This document shows positions 50,061 through 60,383 of a DNA stretch of 64,000 nucleotides, one piece after another. Numbering within the stretch: position 1 is the first letter of the stretch; every line of letters starts with the position of its first letter. This stretch comes from [Pasteurella] mairii (lineage in GTDB: Bacteria; Pseudomonadota; Gammaproteobacteria; Enterobacterales; Pasteurellaceae). The position numbers and the translations under genes are program-made. The stretch is from positions 1,693,605 to 1,757,604 of the forward strand of contig UGSS01000002.1 of assembly GCA_900454475.1 (NCBI GenBank). Direction: 5' to 3'. Under the pieces are notes generated by a model, which made no database searches, was not told the origin of the DNA, and was given only the letters and a program-made list of their open reading frames with translations.

Positions 50061-53000
50061 ATGTTGCAGGTTGTACGCGGAGCTCCCGCTTTTTCTAAAT
50101 TTCGTTTAAATCAATTAATGAACCGCCTAAATAATCAAGGTTGTTCAATTAAAGCTATTCATGCCGAGTATTTGCATTTTGCATTTCTTTCCGCTCCATT
50201 GTTCGAGGTGGAGTCCGATCAGTTAATTGATTTATTGTATTATGGTCCAAATTTTGACGGGCACAGTATTGATGGGGAGCGGTATATTGTCATTCCGCGT
50301 ATCGGGACGATTTCTTCTTGGTCGTCAAAAGCCACAGATATTATTCATAATTGCGGGCTGGATAAAGTGGATCGCATTGAACGTGGTATTGCTTATTATG
50401 TTGAATATGAACAACCCATGTTTGATGGTGAAGAAGATATAGTTAAAGCGGCGCTTTATGACAAAATGATGGAAACTGTCATTACCGAGCCGGCAGATGC
50501 CTATCAATTGTTTGAACAACCAGCGCCGAAGCAGTTTAACACCGTGGATATTTTACAAGGCGGAAAAATCGAGCTTGAATTAGCCAATGTGAATTTGGGC
50601 TTGGCGTTAGCTGATGATGAAATTGATTATTTAATGGAAAATTTCACCGCACTTGGGCGCAATCCGACGGATGTGGAACTGTATATGTTTGCACAGGCAA
50701 ATTCAGAACATTGTCGCCATAAAATTTTTAATGCCGATTGGATTATTGATGGACAAAAACAAGATAAATCCTTGTTTAAAATGATCAAAAATACTTTTGA
50801 AAAAACACCAGAATATGTGCTTTCTGCTTATAAAGATAATGCGGCGGTGATGGAAGGCTCTAAAGTCGGGCGTTTTTTCCCAGATAGCGACGGACAATAT
50901 CGTTATCACAATGAAGATACACATATTTTGATGAAAGTGGAAACCCATAATCACCCAACAGCAATTTCTCCGTTCCCAGGAGCAGCGACCGGTTCTGGTG
51001 GTGAAATTCGTGATGAGGGCGCGACGGGACGCGGGGCTAAACCAAAAGCCGCGTTAGTCGGTTTTTCGGTTTCAAATCTTTGTATTCCAGATTTTCAACA
51101 ACCTTGGGAAAATCCATTATCCAAACCGCGTCGTATTGCTTCCGCTTTAGAGATCATGACCGAGGGCCCATTGGGAAGTGCGGCATTTAATAACGAATTT
51201 GGACGTCCGGCATTGCTGGGGTATTTCCGTACTTATGAGGAAAAAGTCAACAGCTTTGCTGGCGAGGAAATGCGCGGTTATCATAAACCGATCATGTTGG
51301 CGGGCGGTCTTGGTAATATTCGCGCTGAACACGTGCAAAAAGGCGAAATTCCGGTTGGAGCACATTTGATTGTATTGGGCGGACCGGCAATGAATATCGG
51401 TTTGGGTGGCGGTGCGGCATCTTCCATGACTTCCGGTAAATCAAAAGAAAATTTGGATTTTGCTTCTGTTCAACGTGACAATCCGGAAATGGAACGTCGT
51501 TGCCAAGAGGTTATCGACCGCTGTTGGCAGTTAGGAAATGATAACCCGATTTTATTTATCCATGATGTGGGTGCTGGCGGTTTATCTAATGCGATGCCGG
51601 AATTAGTGCATGATGGCGGTCGTGGTGGTCGTTTTAAATTGCGTGAAATTCCAAGTGATGAACGCAGTATGTCGCCGTTGGAAATTTGGTGTAACGAATC
51701 GCAAGAACGCTATGTGTTAGCGGTATCACAAGAAGGATTGGCAACGTTTAAACGAATTTGTCGTCGTGAGCGCGCACCATTTGCGGTTATCGGCGTGGCA
51801 ACAGAAGAAGAACATTTAAGTCTATACGATATTTATTATGATAATAAACCGATTGACGTGCCGATGAATGTGTTATTAGGCAAAACGCCGAAAATGCTAC
51901 GGGATGTACAATCGAAAAGTGTAAATAATCCACCGTTAAAACAAGATGAGATTAATTTAAAAGAAGCCTTGCAGCGCGTCTTGCGTTTGCCGGTAGTGGC
52001 GGAAAAAACCTTCTTGATTACCATTGGGGATCGTTCAGTAACCGGTATGGTCGCACGCGATCAAATGGTCGGACCTTGGCAAATTCCCGTCTCCGATTGT
52101 GCTGTTACTACAGCTAGCCTCGATAGCTATTATGGCGAAGCTATGTCCATGGGTGAACGTGCGCCGGTGGCATTATTGGATTTTGCCGCATCAGCGCGTT
52201 TGGCAGTCGCCGAAAGTATTACCAATATTGCCGCAACAGATATTGGCGATATTAAACGCATCAAGTTATCGGCAAACTGGATGTCCGCGGCAGGGCATGA
52301 GGGCGAAGATGCCGGATTATATGCTGCGGTGAAAGCGGTGGGCGAAGAACTTTGTCCGGCGTTAGGTTTGACTATTCCGGTGGGCAAAGATTCTATGTCG
52401 ATGAAAACCGCTTGGTTAAATGAATTTGGCGAAAGAGAAAGTGTCACCGCACCGTTATCTTTGGTGATCAGTGCCTTTGCGCGCGTGGAAGATGTGCGTA
52501 AAACCGTTACGCCACAATTAAGATCCGATAAAGGACGTTCCCGTTTGTTGTTAATTGATTTAGGTGAAGGACAAAACCGTTTGGGCGCAACCGCGCTGGC
52601 ACAAGTGTATAAACAATTGGGTGATAAACCGGCGGATGTAGTCAATGCAGAGACCTTGAAAAACTTCTTCAATGCAATGCAAGTCCTTGTACAACAACAA
52701 AAATTGTTAGCATACCACGATCGTTCCGACGGTGGTTTAATCGTGACATTAGCAGAAATGGCATTTGCCGGTCATTGTGGTGTTTCCGTGGATATTAGCG
52801 CGTTAGGTGATGAGGATTTAAGCGTCTTGTTCAACGAGGAATTAGGCGCAGTTATCCAGGTCAATGACAGTGTATTAAATGAGGTGCGCAATATTTTAAC
52901 TCAACACAATCTCATTCATTTAACCAAAGAGTTGGGAGAAATTGTGAAGGAGGATTTATTTGAAATTACCCGCAGCACCAAAGTGTTATTGCAAGAAAAA

Positions 53001-53957
53001 CGTTCCGAGTTACGCGGCATTTGGGCAGAATTAACCCACAAAATGCAACGTTTACGCGATAATCCTGAATGTGCGGATCAAGAATTTGCCAGCAAAAAAG
53101 CACCGGAAGACAAAGGACTTTCTGTACATTTAACTTACGATATAAATCAAGATATCGCCGCGCCTTATATCGCCAAAGGCGCTAAACCGCGCATTGCCAT
53201 TTTGCGTGAGCAAGGGGTGAACAGCCATTATGAAATGGCAGCGGCATTTGATCGCGCCGGCTTTGAGGCTATTGATGTCCATATGAGCGATTTATATCAT
53301 TGTCGTCACCATTTGCAAGAGTTTAACGCCTTGGTTGCTTGTGGCGGTTTCTCTTATGGTGACGTACTGGGTGCGGGCGGTGGTTGGGCAAAATCTATCC
53401 TATTTAACACCGCACTTCGCGAGCAGTTTGAGCAATTCTTTCAACGAGAAGATACGCTAACGTTAGGGGTATGTAACGGTTGTCAAATGTTGTCGCATCT
53501 CGCGCCGATCATTCCAGGGGCAGACGCCTGGCCACGTTTTGTGCGCAATAAATCCGAACGCTTTGAGGCACGAGTAGCAATGGTGAAAATCAACCAAACC
53601 GATTCTTTATGGTTTGACGGAATGGCAGGTTCGCATATGCCGATTGCGGTGTCGCATGGTGAAGGTCGCGTAGAGTTTAAAGATGCACAACAATTGGATT
53701 TATTACGTGCGCAAAATCTAATTGCTGCACAATATATTGATAACCAATTGCAACCAACAGAATGTTATCCGGCGAACCCGAACGGTTCGATCGACGGAAT
53801 TACCGCGTTAACCAACCAAAACGGACGTGTTACAATTATGATGCCACATCCGGAACGGGTTTTCCGCGCGGTGAGCAATTCTTGGTATCCAGAAGATTGG
53901 AGCGAAGACGGCGCTTGGATGCGTTTATTCCGCAACGCACGCGTGGCGTTAAAATAA
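50061..53957 (+). CDS. purL: Phosphoribosylformylglycinamidine synthase
   Basis: Fourth step of purine synthesis: converts FGAR to FGAM with glutamine and ATP. It is the large single-chain type of 1298 residues (1295 in E. coli). ATG 50061 ([14 protein letters not shown]) fits family and RBS (CAGGTGAAA); a GTG nine bases upstream is in frame but overlaps that RBS. Order: PurS-like N-terminal domain, linker, two synthetase halves ([23 protein letters not shown] near 295), and a C-terminal glutaminase with catalytic Cys1138 in [10 protein letters not shown] and PHPERVFRA near the end. Regulated by the PurR site upstream. Confidence 0.96.
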   Translation: MLQVVRGAPAFSKFRLNQLMNRLNNQGCSIKAIHAEYLHFAFLSAPLFEVESDQLIDLLYYGPNFDGHSIDGERYIVIPRIGTISSWSSKATDIIHNCGLDKVDRIERGIAYYVEYEQPMFDGEEDIVKAALYDKMMETVITEPADAYQLFEQPAPKQFNTVDILQGGKIELELANVNLGLALADDEIDYLMENFTALGRNPTDVELYMFAQANSEHCRHKIFNADWIIDGQKQDKSLFKMIKNTFEKTPEYVLSAYKDNAAVMEGSKVGRFFPDSDGQYRYHNEDTHILMKVETHNHPTAISPFPGAATGSGGEIRDEGATGRGAKPKAALVGFSVSNLCIPDFQQPWENPLSKPRRIASALEIMTEGPLGSAAFNNEFGRPALLGYFRTYEEKVNSFAGEEMRGYHKPIMLAGGLGNIRAEHVQKGEIPVGAHLIVLGGPAMNIGLGGGAASSMTSGKSKENLDFASVQRDNPEMERRCQEVIDRCWQLGNDNPILFIHDVGAGGLSNAMPELVHDGGRGGRFKLREIPSDERSMSPLEIWCNESQERYVLAVSQEGLATFKRICRRERAPFAVIGVATEEEHLSLYDIYYDNKPIDVPMNVLLGKTPKMLRDVQSKSVNNPPLKQDEINLKEALQRVLRLPVVAEKTFLITIGDRSVTGMVARDQMVGPWQIPVSDCAVTTASLDSYYGEAMSMGERAPVALLDFAASARLAVAESITNIAATDIGDIKRIKLSANWMSAAGHEGEDAGLYAAVKAVGEELCPALGLTIPVGKDSMSMKTAWLNEFGERESVTAPLSLVISAFARVEDVRKTVTPQLRSDKGRSRLLLIDLGEGQNRLGATALAQVYKQLGDKPADVVNAETLKNFFNAMQVLVQQQKLLAYHDRSDGGLIVTLAEMAFAGHCGVSVDISALGDEDLSVLFNEELGAVIQVNDSVLNEVRNILTQHNLIHLTKELGEIVKEDLFEITRSTKVLLQEKRSELRGIWAELTHKMQRLRDNPECADQEFASKKAPEDKGLSVHLTYDINQDIAAPYIAKGAKPRIAILREQGVNSHYEMAAAFDRAGFEAIDVHMSDLYHCRHHLQEFNALVACGGFSYGDVLGAGGGWAKSILFNTALREQFEQFFQREDTLTLGVCNGCQMLSHLAPIIPGADAWPRFVRNKSERFEARVAMVKINQTDSLWFDGMAGSHMPIAVSHGEGRVEFKDAQQLDLLRAQNLIAAQYIDNQLQPTECYPANPNGSIDGITALTNQNGRVTIMMPHPERVFRAVSNSWYPEDWSEDGAWMRLFRNARVALK

Positions 53958-53988
53958 TCAAGCGTCAACTTAGATCTTAAAAAAACAT

Positions 53989-54025
53989 AAAAGTGCGATC
54001 AAAACGACCGCACTTTTTATTTTTA
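53989..54025 (+). terminator. Terminator of purL made from an uptake-signal pair
   Basis: AAAAGTGCGATC and GACCGCACTTTT pair with one mismatch (left arm is a one-base variant of the uptake core) across a 5-base loop, followed by TTATTTTT. Confidence 0.75.
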
Positions 54026-54120
54026 GCCTCATCAAGCACATAGATTTCATTTAGGCAAAAACGGATTTTTCAGGTAGAATAGCGGGATGTGAAAATTTTG
54101 AATAAGAAGTGGAGATAAAA

Positions 54121-54702
54121 ATGAGTTTAATCCCTATGGTTGTTGAGCAAACCTCACGTGGCGAGCGTTCTTATGATATTTATTCCCGTTTATTGAAAGA
54201 ACGTGTGATTTTTTTAAGCGGCGAGGTTGAAGATCATATGGCGAATTTAATCGTGGCGCAGTTGCTGTTTTTAGAATCGGAAAATCCGGAAAAAGACATC
54301 AATATTTATATTAACTCTCCTGGTGGTTCGGTGACTGCAGGTATGGCGATTTATGATACGATACAATTTATTAAGCCGGACGTGCGCACCTTATGTATCG
54401 GTCAAGCTTGTTCCATGGGGGCTTTTTTGTTAGCCGCAGGTGCCGCCGGTAAACGGGCAGCATTGCCGAATGCACGTGTGATGATCCATCAACCGTTGGG
54501 CGGTTTCCGTGGTCAAGCCTCGGATATTCAAATTCATGCACAAGAAATCCTAAAAATTAAGCATACCTTAAATGAGCGTTTGGCGTTCCATACCGGTCAA
54601 CCCATTGAAAAAATTGAACGCGACACGGATCGGGATAATTTTATGTCGGCACAAGAAGCCAAACTATACGGTTTGGTGGATGATGTGTTGGTGCAACGAT
54701 AG
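54121..54702 (+). CDS. clpP: ATP-dependent Clp protease proteolytic subunit
   Basis: Tetradecameric serine protease that works with ClpX. Start ATG 54121 ([19 protein letters not shown]) follows GTGGAGA; a slightly longer upstream frame is not family-like. It has 193 residues. Catalytic triad: Ser98 in GQACSMGAF, His in [12 protein letters not shown], Asp in ERDTDRDNF. clpX begins 12 bases after the stop, in one operon. Confidence 0.97.
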   Translation: MSLIPMVVEQTSRGERSYDIYSRLLKERVIFLSGEVEDHMANLIVAQLLFLESENPEKDINIYINSPGGSVTAGMAIYDTIQFIKPDVRTLCIGQACSMGAFLLAAGAAGKRAALPNARVMIHQPLGGFRGQASDIQIHAQEILKIKHTLNERLAFHTGQPIEKIERDTDRDNFMSAQEAKLYGLVDDVLVQR

Positions 54703-54714
54703 GGTGAGATAAAC

Positions 54715-55950
54715 ATGACTATGGATAAAGAGCTGCATTGTTCTTTTTGCGGTAAAGAACAAAAAGAAGTTGAGAAATTAATTGCCGGTACGTCGGGCTA
54801 TATTTGCAACGAATGTATCGAATTATGTCACGATATGTTGACCAATGAAACAGAAACACCGGCGGAAGAAGAAAGCGGCATGTTGGCAAAATTACCAACG
54901 CCACACGAAATTCGCGCCCATTTAGATGATTATGTCATTGGTCAAGATTATGCGAAAAAAGTGTTGGCGGTGGCGGTGTATAACCATTACAAACGTCAGC
55001 GCGCGGCGCATAAAATTGATAACGTAGAATTGGGCAAAAGTAATATTTTGCTGATCGGTCCAACGGGCAGCGGGAAAACCTTGTTGGCGGAAACCATGGC
55101 GCGGATGTTGAATGTGCCTTTTGCTATGGCAGATGCGACCACTTTAACTGAAGCGGGTTACGTGGGCGAAGATGTGGAAAACGTACTGCAAAAATTATTG
55201 CAAAGTTGCGATTATGATATTGAACGCGCGGAGCAAGGGATTATTTATATTGACGAAATCGATAAAATTACGCGTAAATCGGAAAATCCGTCAATCACCC
55301 GTGATGTGTCTGGCGAAGGTGTGCAACAAGCCTTGTTAAAATTGGTAGAGGGAACCATTGCCTCCATTCCGCCACAAGGTGGACGCAAACATCCGCAGCA
55401 AGAAATGTTAAAAATTGATACGTCTAAGATTTTATTTATTTGTGGCGGGGCATTTGCCGGATTGGATAAAATTATCGAAAAACGCGTACACGTAGGCAGC
55501 GGAATCGGTTTTGGCGCAGAAGTCAAAGGCGAGACCGATAAGGCAACATTGACGGAATTATTTAACCAAGTGGAACCGGACGATTTGATGAAATTTGGTT
55601 TAATTCCTGAATTTATCGGGCGTTTGCCAGTGATCGCGCCGTTAAGCGAATTGGATGAAGAAGCGCTGATCAAAATTTTAACCGAACCGAAAAATGCGCT
55701 AACTAAACAATATCAAGCGTTGTTTAATTTAGAGGATGTGAGTTTGGAATTTACTCCAGAGGCGCTGGTAGCAATGGCGAAGAAAGCCTTAGAACGTAAA
55801 ACCGGTGCACGCGGATTACGTTCCATTGTAGAAAGTTTGCTATTGGATACCATGTATGATCTTCCATCCTTGGAGAAATTACAGAAAGTAGTGGTCACCG
55901 AGTCCAGCGTAACGAAAAACGACCCCCTCATATTGGAGTTTGCGCAATAA
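54715..55950 (+). CDS. clpX: ATP-dependent Clp protease ATP-binding subunit ClpX
   Basis: AAA+ unfoldase that feeds substrates to ClpP; 411 residues (424 in E. coli). An N-terminal C4 zinc domain ([14 protein letters not shown]...CNECIELC) is followed by Walker [16 protein letters not shown], Walker [11 protein letters not shown], the pore loop GYVGEDV and the ClpP-contacting IGF loop (GSGIGFGAE). ATG 54715 and a second ATG two codons on are both possible starts. lon, next to clpX in E. coli, is elsewhere in this window. Confidence 0.96.
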   Translation: MTMDKELHCSFCGKEQKEVEKLIAGTSGYICNECIELCHDMLTNETETPAEEESGMLAKLPTPHEIRAHLDDYVIGQDYAKKVLAVAVYNHYKRQRAAHKIDNVELGKSNILLIGPTGSGKTLLAETMARMLNVPFAMADATTLTEAGYVGEDVENVLQKLLQSCDYDIERAEQGIIYIDEIDKITRKSENPSITRDVSGEGVQQALLKLVEGTIASIPPQGGRKHPQQEMLKIDTSKILFICGGAFAGLDKIIEKRVHVGSGIGFGAEVKGETDKATLTELFNQVEPDDLMKFGLIPEFIGRLPVIAPLSELDEEALIKILTEPKNALTKQYQALFNLEDVSLEFTPEALVAMAKKALERKTGARGLRSIVESLLLDTMYDLPSLEKLQKVVVTESSVTKNDPLILEFAQ

Positions 55951-55980
55951 GCTTGTAGAAAAGTGCGATCATTCATTTAT

Positions 55981-56190
55981 CTGCCCCCAAAAAGTTGAGC
56001 TGACTTTCCAACTGATGAAGGTGCAGATTTCTACAGAAACATCTTTAACCACATTGATCCCCTCAAACAGGTAATCAACGAAGATGTGCGTTACTGCAAT
56101 AAAGAACGAATTCAATTAGCACTAAAAAGACTGAGCCCAATATAATATCAAGCTCAGTCCGTTGAATAGTTGTCTAGTTCTTAGTCAGAT
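55981..56190 (+). mobile_element. Decayed IS3-family insertion remnant
   Basis: Between clpX and the inositol genes, positions 56020-56145 read ADFYRNIFNHIDPLKQVINE, then DVRYCNKERIQLALKRLSPI and a stop. This is the C-terminal pattern of IS3/IS150-type OrfB transposases (YYNxERIQLKLKGLSPV). The TAA at 56143 looks like a mutated Gln codon, since the frame goes on YQAQSVE and stops at 56167. CCCCCAAAAAGTTGAGC at 55984 resembles an IS3-type terminal inverted repeat, and TTGTCTAGTTCTTAGTCA (about 56170) a degenerate partner. Most of the transposase is missing. Confidence 0.6.
56124..56159 (-). terminator. Rho-independent terminator of the isomerase/dehydrogenase operon
   Basis: GACTGAGC and GCTCAGTC form a perfect 8-bp stem with a 15-base loop. 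Read on the minus strand it is followed by TTTTTAG, about 70 bases past the last gene of the operon. It lies inside the IS remnant, so it may have been recruited from it. Confidence 0.65.
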
Positions 56191-56222
56191 TACTTTTGCT
56201 TAAATTGTCTAGCTCATGTATT

Positions 56223-57110
56223 TTATTTGCCCAATAACTCTTTTTCGATAATCTCTCTCGCTCTTGGCGCTTCCACTTCCATTTTTTCAGGAAAACCGAA
56301 CATTGACACACAAGCAATACTCTCGCCACCAACCGAATAAGTGCGGTTAGCAAAATCCATTTTTCTTAAACTTTCAAAAATACCCGCGAAATCCACATCA
56401 CCCTCACCTAGTGGTAAATGTTGATGAATAGTGGCACAGCAACCCGGTGGGTTAACAATATAACGACAATCTAGGGTTTGATTGAATGTATCGGCAAATA
56501 AAATATGCGACAAATCCTCACCGGCATATTCCAGCATCGCTCGCACATCGCCCTTGCCTTTGTCATAGAAGAAGCCATGTGGTGAAGAATACACATATTT
56601 CAGGTGATCCGAACGATAAGATTTTACAATATCGCAGGTTTCATTATTAAGTTCACAAAAATCATACGGGTGCGACTGAATTTCACAACGAATACCATAT
56701 TTTTCAAAATATGGCATTAATTCATCTAAGGAACGAAATAGCATTCCGTTGCAAATTTCTGGTTGTTGCGGATCGCCAGATAATTCCGTATTGATCACAC
56801 GTACATCCATAGCATCGGCGATTTCAATCATACGTTTCCAGTTAGCAACCGCGTGTTGACGTTGTTCCTCTGTTGGACCAGACCAACGATACACCACAAT
56901 AAAAGACGAGATCTCCACGCCGGTACGTTGCAGCGCAGTGCGATATTCTTTTTCACATTCGCGTGAAAACAGCGGATGTTTGTAAAAAGGGTTTATCCGC
57001 GGATGCGGTGATTGTTCAATATATTTGTAACCCCAATCCGCGACTTTATGCACCATATCACTAATGCTCATTTGTTTTGCCAACACATCTACATCAAATG
57101 CAATTTTCAT
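56223..57110 (-). CDS. Sugar phosphate isomerase/epimerase family protein, IolH-like
   Basis: TIM-barrel protein of 295 residues. It resembles Bacillus IolH in length and in segments such as HPRINPFYKHPLF, VVYRWSGPTEEQRQHAVANW, CEIQSHPYDFCE and YIVNPPGCCATIHQHLPLGE. Metal-binding Glu, His and Asp positions of the AP-endonuclease-2-like fold are visible. Start ATG 57110 follows GGAGGAA. It is the last gene of a minus-strand set with a Gfo/Idh dehydrogenase and another TIM-barrel enzyme, so it probably acts on the same keto-cyclitol or keto-sugar. The exact reaction is unknown. Confidence 0.75.
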   Translation of the reverse strand: MKIAFDVDVLAKQMSISDMVHKVADWGYKYIEQSPHPRINPFYKHPLFSRECEKEYRTALQRTGVEISSFIVVYRWSGPTEEQRQHAVANWKRMIEIADAMDVRVINTELSGDPQQPEICNGMLFRSLDELMPYFEKYGIRCEIQSHPYDFCELNNETCDIVKSYRSDHLKYVYSSPHGFFYDKGKGDVRAMLEYAGEDLSHILFADTFNQTLDCRYIVNPPGCCATIHQHLPLGEGDVDFAGIFESLRKMDFANRTYSVGGESIACVSMFGFPEKMEVEAPRAREIIEKELLGK

Positions 57111-57125
57111 ATAAGTTCCTCCGTT

Positions 57126-58292
57126 TTACTCGTTGTAATCGACCCAAACGCCACCTAAATCCGCCGATTGAACACATTTTTCCACCCAACGAACCCCCTC
57201 AACACCCGCATGAATATCCGGGTACCAAAAGTCGTAAGTTTTACCCTGTTCTTTAGCTACGATTGCCTCGGCAAAACGAGCGTAAAGGTTTGACCATGCT
57301 TCAAACAAACCTTCCGGATGTCCGCCACCGATACGATCTTCTTGTAAGGCACTGTCATGCAAATACCCCATACCGCGCTCCAAAATTCGTACCGGTTCTC
57401 CTTGTATTTCAAGACGTAACTGATTAGGTTGTTCATCCCACCACTCAATACTGGCTTTTTCGCCGATCACTCGAATTTTTTGCCCATGCATGGATCCCGC
57501 ATTGACACAACAAGACCATAATGTCCCCACCGCACCATTATCATATTCCATTAAAGTCATGGCATTATCTTCCAATGGCGCGCGGCTTTTAACAAAACTT
57601 TGTCTAGAGCAAAGCAGACGTTTAATTTTCAACTGCGGCAACATTACTTCTGAAAGAAACAGCGGATGTGTACCAAGATCGCCTAGAACATAACTTGGTC
57701 CAGCCATTTTCGGATCTACCCGCCACTTGGTACTCGCAGCGTTTTGTTCTACCGCAACGTTGTGAAACCCATGTGCAAACTGCATATTTACAATACGAAT
57801 TTCCCCGAGGGTTCCATCGGCAATCAGACGTCGCGCTTCTTCGATGACTTGATGCCCGGAATAACCATAAGTAATCCCAACAATACGTTGTTGTTTCTCT
57901 GCCAAGGCTTCCAACACCTTCGCCTCCGCATAAGTAAAACATAGCGGTTTTTCACAAATTACGTGTAGCCCCGCTTCCAATGCAGCTTTACAAATTTCAA
58001 AATGCGTTCCATTAGGTGTGGCGATAGATACAGCTTCAATTCCGTCAGCGCGTTTTGCCTCCTCTGCAAACATGGTTTTATAATCCGCATAGCAACGATC
58101 TTCTGCCACGTGCAAATTTTTACCAAAATCCCGACCGCGAGTAGGATCAAGATCAAATGCCCCCGCCACTAATTCAAAACAAAAATCCCGTAATGCGGCG
58201 GAACGATGAATATATCCAATTTGGCTGCCACGCCCACCACCGACCATCGCCCAACGAATGGGACGTTCTACCCGTTTTTCACCATAAATCAT
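57126..58292 (-). CDS. Gfo/Idh/MocA family NAD(P)-dependent oxidoreductase
   Basis: A 388-residue dehydrogenase with an N-terminal Rossmann fold (WAMVGGGRGSQIGYIHRSAA, about residues 14-33), the family EKP motif (HVICEKPLCFTYAEA, near 113) and a C-terminal substrate domain with VLGDLGTHPLFLSE. It belongs to the subgroup with a GGGxGxxIGxIHR nucleotide loop, distinct from the IolG-type gene at 60.4-61.4 kb. Start ATG 58292 follows TAGGAGAG; an uptake core lies in the short gap to the upstream gene. A cyclitol or a pyranoside oxidised at C3 are both plausible substrates. Confidence 0.85.
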   Translation of the reverse strand: MIYGEKRVERPIRWAMVGGGRGSQIGYIHRSAALRDFCFELVAGAFDLDPTRGRDFGKNLHVAEDRCYADYKTMFAEEAKRADGIEAVSIATPNGTHFEICKAALEAGLHVICEKPLCFTYAEAKVLEALAEKQQRIVGITYGYSGHQVIEEARRLIADGTLGEIRIVNMQFAHGFHNVAVEQNAASTKWRVDPKMAGPSYVLGDLGTHPLFLSEVMLPQLKIKRLLCSRQSFVKSRAPLEDNAMTLMEYDNGAVGTLWSCCVNAGSMHGQKIRVIGEKASIEWWDEQPNQLRLEIQGEPVRILERGMGYLHDSALQEDRIGGGHPEGLFEAWSNLYARFAEAIVAKEQGKTYDFWYPDIHAGVEGVRWVEKCVQSADLGGVWVDYNE

Positions 58293-58319
58293 ATTTCTCT
58301 CCTAAAATTGACCGCACTT

Positions 58320-59246
58320 TTACTCAAAACCAATCTGCTGCAAATTATCACGACTGATTTTTACATCGCGCAAACTTGACCCCGAATTACGTGGATCTCG
58401 CTCTTGTTCAACCGTAATATAACCTTGATATTTTAATTCATGCATTAATACATCACGCACTGCGGCATAATCAATGCAGCCTTCTCCGATACGACACATA
58501 ACCCCCTCAGCGCAGGCTTCAAAAAAACGGATTTTTTGCTGCATCACTTCATGATATTTTGCTAAATTAATGTCTTTAAAATGCACATAATCAATCACAT
58601 CAGCATATTGGCGTAAGTATTCCACCGGATCCATTTTGGAATAGAACAGATGTCCTGTATCTAAACAAAGTCCCGCCAGATCATATGGAATATCGCGAAC
58701 AACTTGTGCAATTTCATCTGCAAATTCAATATAGCCCCCCGCATGAGGATGAATAACCGCGCGTACCCCATAACTTTTGGCAATTTCCGCTAATTTTTTG
58801 GTATGCACCATCATATTTTCCCATTGAATATCGGATAATCTTGGTGCTTTATCCGGATGTCCAGCCGCATAATCCCGTTCATCATGGCCCCAATCAATCA
58901 GTACCAAATAAGGCGTTGGAAATTTTTGTCCATCTTCTTGCGGTGCTTGTGGTAATTGAGTTATCAAGCGACAAATATCATGCGCTTGCTGCTGCAATTT
59001 TTCCTGATTTTCTTCAGCAACCAAATCATCAAAAATCGTTCCTGCAACAATAAACAAATCATTTTTCTGCAATTCTTGCGAAACCAATTCAATATCAATT
59101 GGCAAATAACCATAAGGTCCTAATTCAATGCCTTTATAGCCCGCTTGATGCGCTTCATTTAACACCAACGTCCATTGAGGCAAATAAGGATTTTTCGGAT
59201 CATCAACGCCCCAACAACAAGGCGCAGTAGAAATTTTGATACTCAT
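58320..59246 (-). CDS. Sugar phosphate isomerase/epimerase (TIM barrel, IolE/YcjR-like)
   Basis: A 308-residue AP-endonuclease-2-type TIM barrel. ATG 59246 (MSIKISTAPCCWGVDDPKNP) behind ATCGGAGG is the clear start; the frame continues upstream but without an RBS and with unlike sequence. Visible motifs: GYKGIELGPYGYLP, VIHPHAGGYIEF, LCLDTGHLFYS and VHFKDINLAKY, placing metal ligands Glu, His, Asp and Glu (TVEQERDP). The CCWG N-terminus resembles inosose dehydratases. It is probably the first gene of the three-gene operon; a palindrome lies about 110 bases upstream. Exact substrate unknown. Confidence 0.78.
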   Translation of the reverse strand: MSIKISTAPCCWGVDDPKNPYLPQWTLVLNEAHQAGYKGIELGPYGYLPIDIELVSQELQKNDLFIVAGTIFDDLVAEENQEKLQQQAHDICRLITQLPQAPQEDGQKFPTPYLVLIDWGHDERDYAAGHPDKAPRLSDIQWENMMVHTKKLAEIAKSYGVRAVIHPHAGGYIEFADEIAQVVRDIPYDLAGLCLDTGHLFYSKMDPVEYLRQYADVIDYVHFKDINLAKYHEVMQQKIRFFEACAEGVMCRIGEGCIDYAAVRDVLMHELKYQGYITVEQERDPRNSGSSLRDVKISRDNLQQIGFE

Positions 59247-59352
59247 GCACAACCTCCGATTTCTCATCTGATGTGCAAAGTATATAAAGAACGGAAAAAC
59301 AAGATCTTCACATTCTTGCTTTTTATTCAGGGGAAAAACACATTTTTTTGCT

Positions 59353-59369
59353 AAATTTGTCACAAATTT
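59353..59369. promoter_or_regulatory. 17-bp palindrome upstream of the isomerase/dehydrogenase operon
   Basis: AAATTTGT and ACAAATTT flank a single C, a perfect dyad in the 196-base gap between the AraC-family gene and the first TIM-barrel gene. It contains a TTGTGA half-site on the minus strand, so a CRP-type or dedicated regulator are both possible. Not otherwise supported. Confidence 0.35.
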
Positions 59370-59442
59370 GCGTAATAATCATTATTTTCTTGCGTTCTGT
59401 AAAAATCATGAAAAAAATGACCGCTCTTTTTAGCAAAACAAC

Positions 59443-60306
59443 TTAACTAAGTTTCTCTCCCACCCAAGACGTGCGATATAAACTTGGCGAAATTCCAATC
59501 ATTTTCGTAAATAACGTACTAAAATAGTTGGCATTGTCATAGCCGACTAAACCTGCGATTTTGCTGATGCTGTAATTGGTGTAAGTCAATAGTGATTGCG
59601 CTTCGCCAATACGCCGCCGAATTAAATAGTGAATAGGCGAAAAGTGAGTTTCTTGCTTAAAAAGATGAGAAAGGTAATAAGGACTTAAATTAAAACGAAA
59701 AGCCAAATTATCCAACGTGATATTTTCTGCATAATGTGCATCTAAATATTGTTTGACCTGTTCAACTAACGTCAGTTTTTTATAAGGGATCGTTTTGATT
59801 GTTTCGCGAGGTAATTTTACAATAAGCGTTAATAAAGTTGACAGGAGATAACGACAGGTTTCACTGGCTTTATTTCCATTTTCTTTAATTTGTAAAAACA
59901 TGATCGCTAAAAGTTGTTCAATCATGTCGTGCTTATCGCCACTAGAGATAACTGCTGGCGAATCAATATCAAAAAGTCGGTTTTTTTCCATTCCTTTAAT
60001 ATGCAACTCTTTGATACCACAGCAATAAACTACCATATCGGAATTTACTTCCGCCATTTCATCATGAATGACATCTCGGTTAAAAATTAAAATATCACCT
60101 GCTTTAGTATGATATTTAACATCGCCTATTAAATGGATACCTCAACCTTTGACAATAAAAACGATTTCAAGACGATCATCATGTTTATGCAACGCGCGTG
60201 GAAAATTTTGTTGCATCGTTTCGGTATTGCATAAATAAAGCAGTTGCGGTAGGCGATTGTTTTCAAAAATCGAGAATTTGTTTTCTTCTAAAAAATATTG
60301 CAACAT
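59443..60306 (-). pseudogene. AraC-family transcriptional regulator interrupted by an in-frame TGA
   Basis: From ATG 60306 (RBS AAAAGGTGA) the frame codes 287 residues with one stop, TGA at 60144-60142 (codon 55). The N-terminal cupin sensor reads MLQYFLEENKFSIFENN then FPRALHKHDDRLEIVFIVKG, stop, GIHLIGDVKYHTKAGDILIF; both sides are typical of AraC cupins (the G-x-G-x-H turn). The C-terminal pair of helix-turn-helices is intact (LDNLAFRFNLSPYYLSHLFK; ISKIAGLVGYDNANYFSTLF). A shorter protein of 204 residues from an internal ATG at 60057 would keep the DNA-binding domain only. It lies between iolG and the second sugar operon and presumably controls one or both. A recent nonsense mutation is the simplest reading. 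Confidence 0.8.
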
Positions 60307-60339
60307 AAAATCACCTTTTAAAATTCCACTTTCTCAGAT

Positions 60340-60365
60340 AAAAAAGGCACGTTTGTCAACGTGCC
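60340..60365 (-). terminator. Rho-independent terminator of iolDEG
   Basis: GGCACGTT and AACGTGCC form a perfect 8-bp stem with a 4-base loop; on the minus strand TTTTTT follows. It lies 19 bases past the iolG stop and separates it from the regulator gene. Confidence 0.85.
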
Positions 60366-60383
60366 TCATTGATAATGGATAAA

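Noticed and set aside
55951-56222. The stretch after clpX as a conserved small gene
   Set aside because: The only protein-like stretch lacks a start codon and RBS, matches the end of an IS3-type transposase and is broken by a stop.
60142-60144. TGA in the AraC gene as a selenocysteine codon
   Set aside because: No selenoprotein is known in this family, the position is a cupin turn rather than a redox site, and I saw no obvious SECIS-like hairpin directly after it. Nonsense mutation is simpler.
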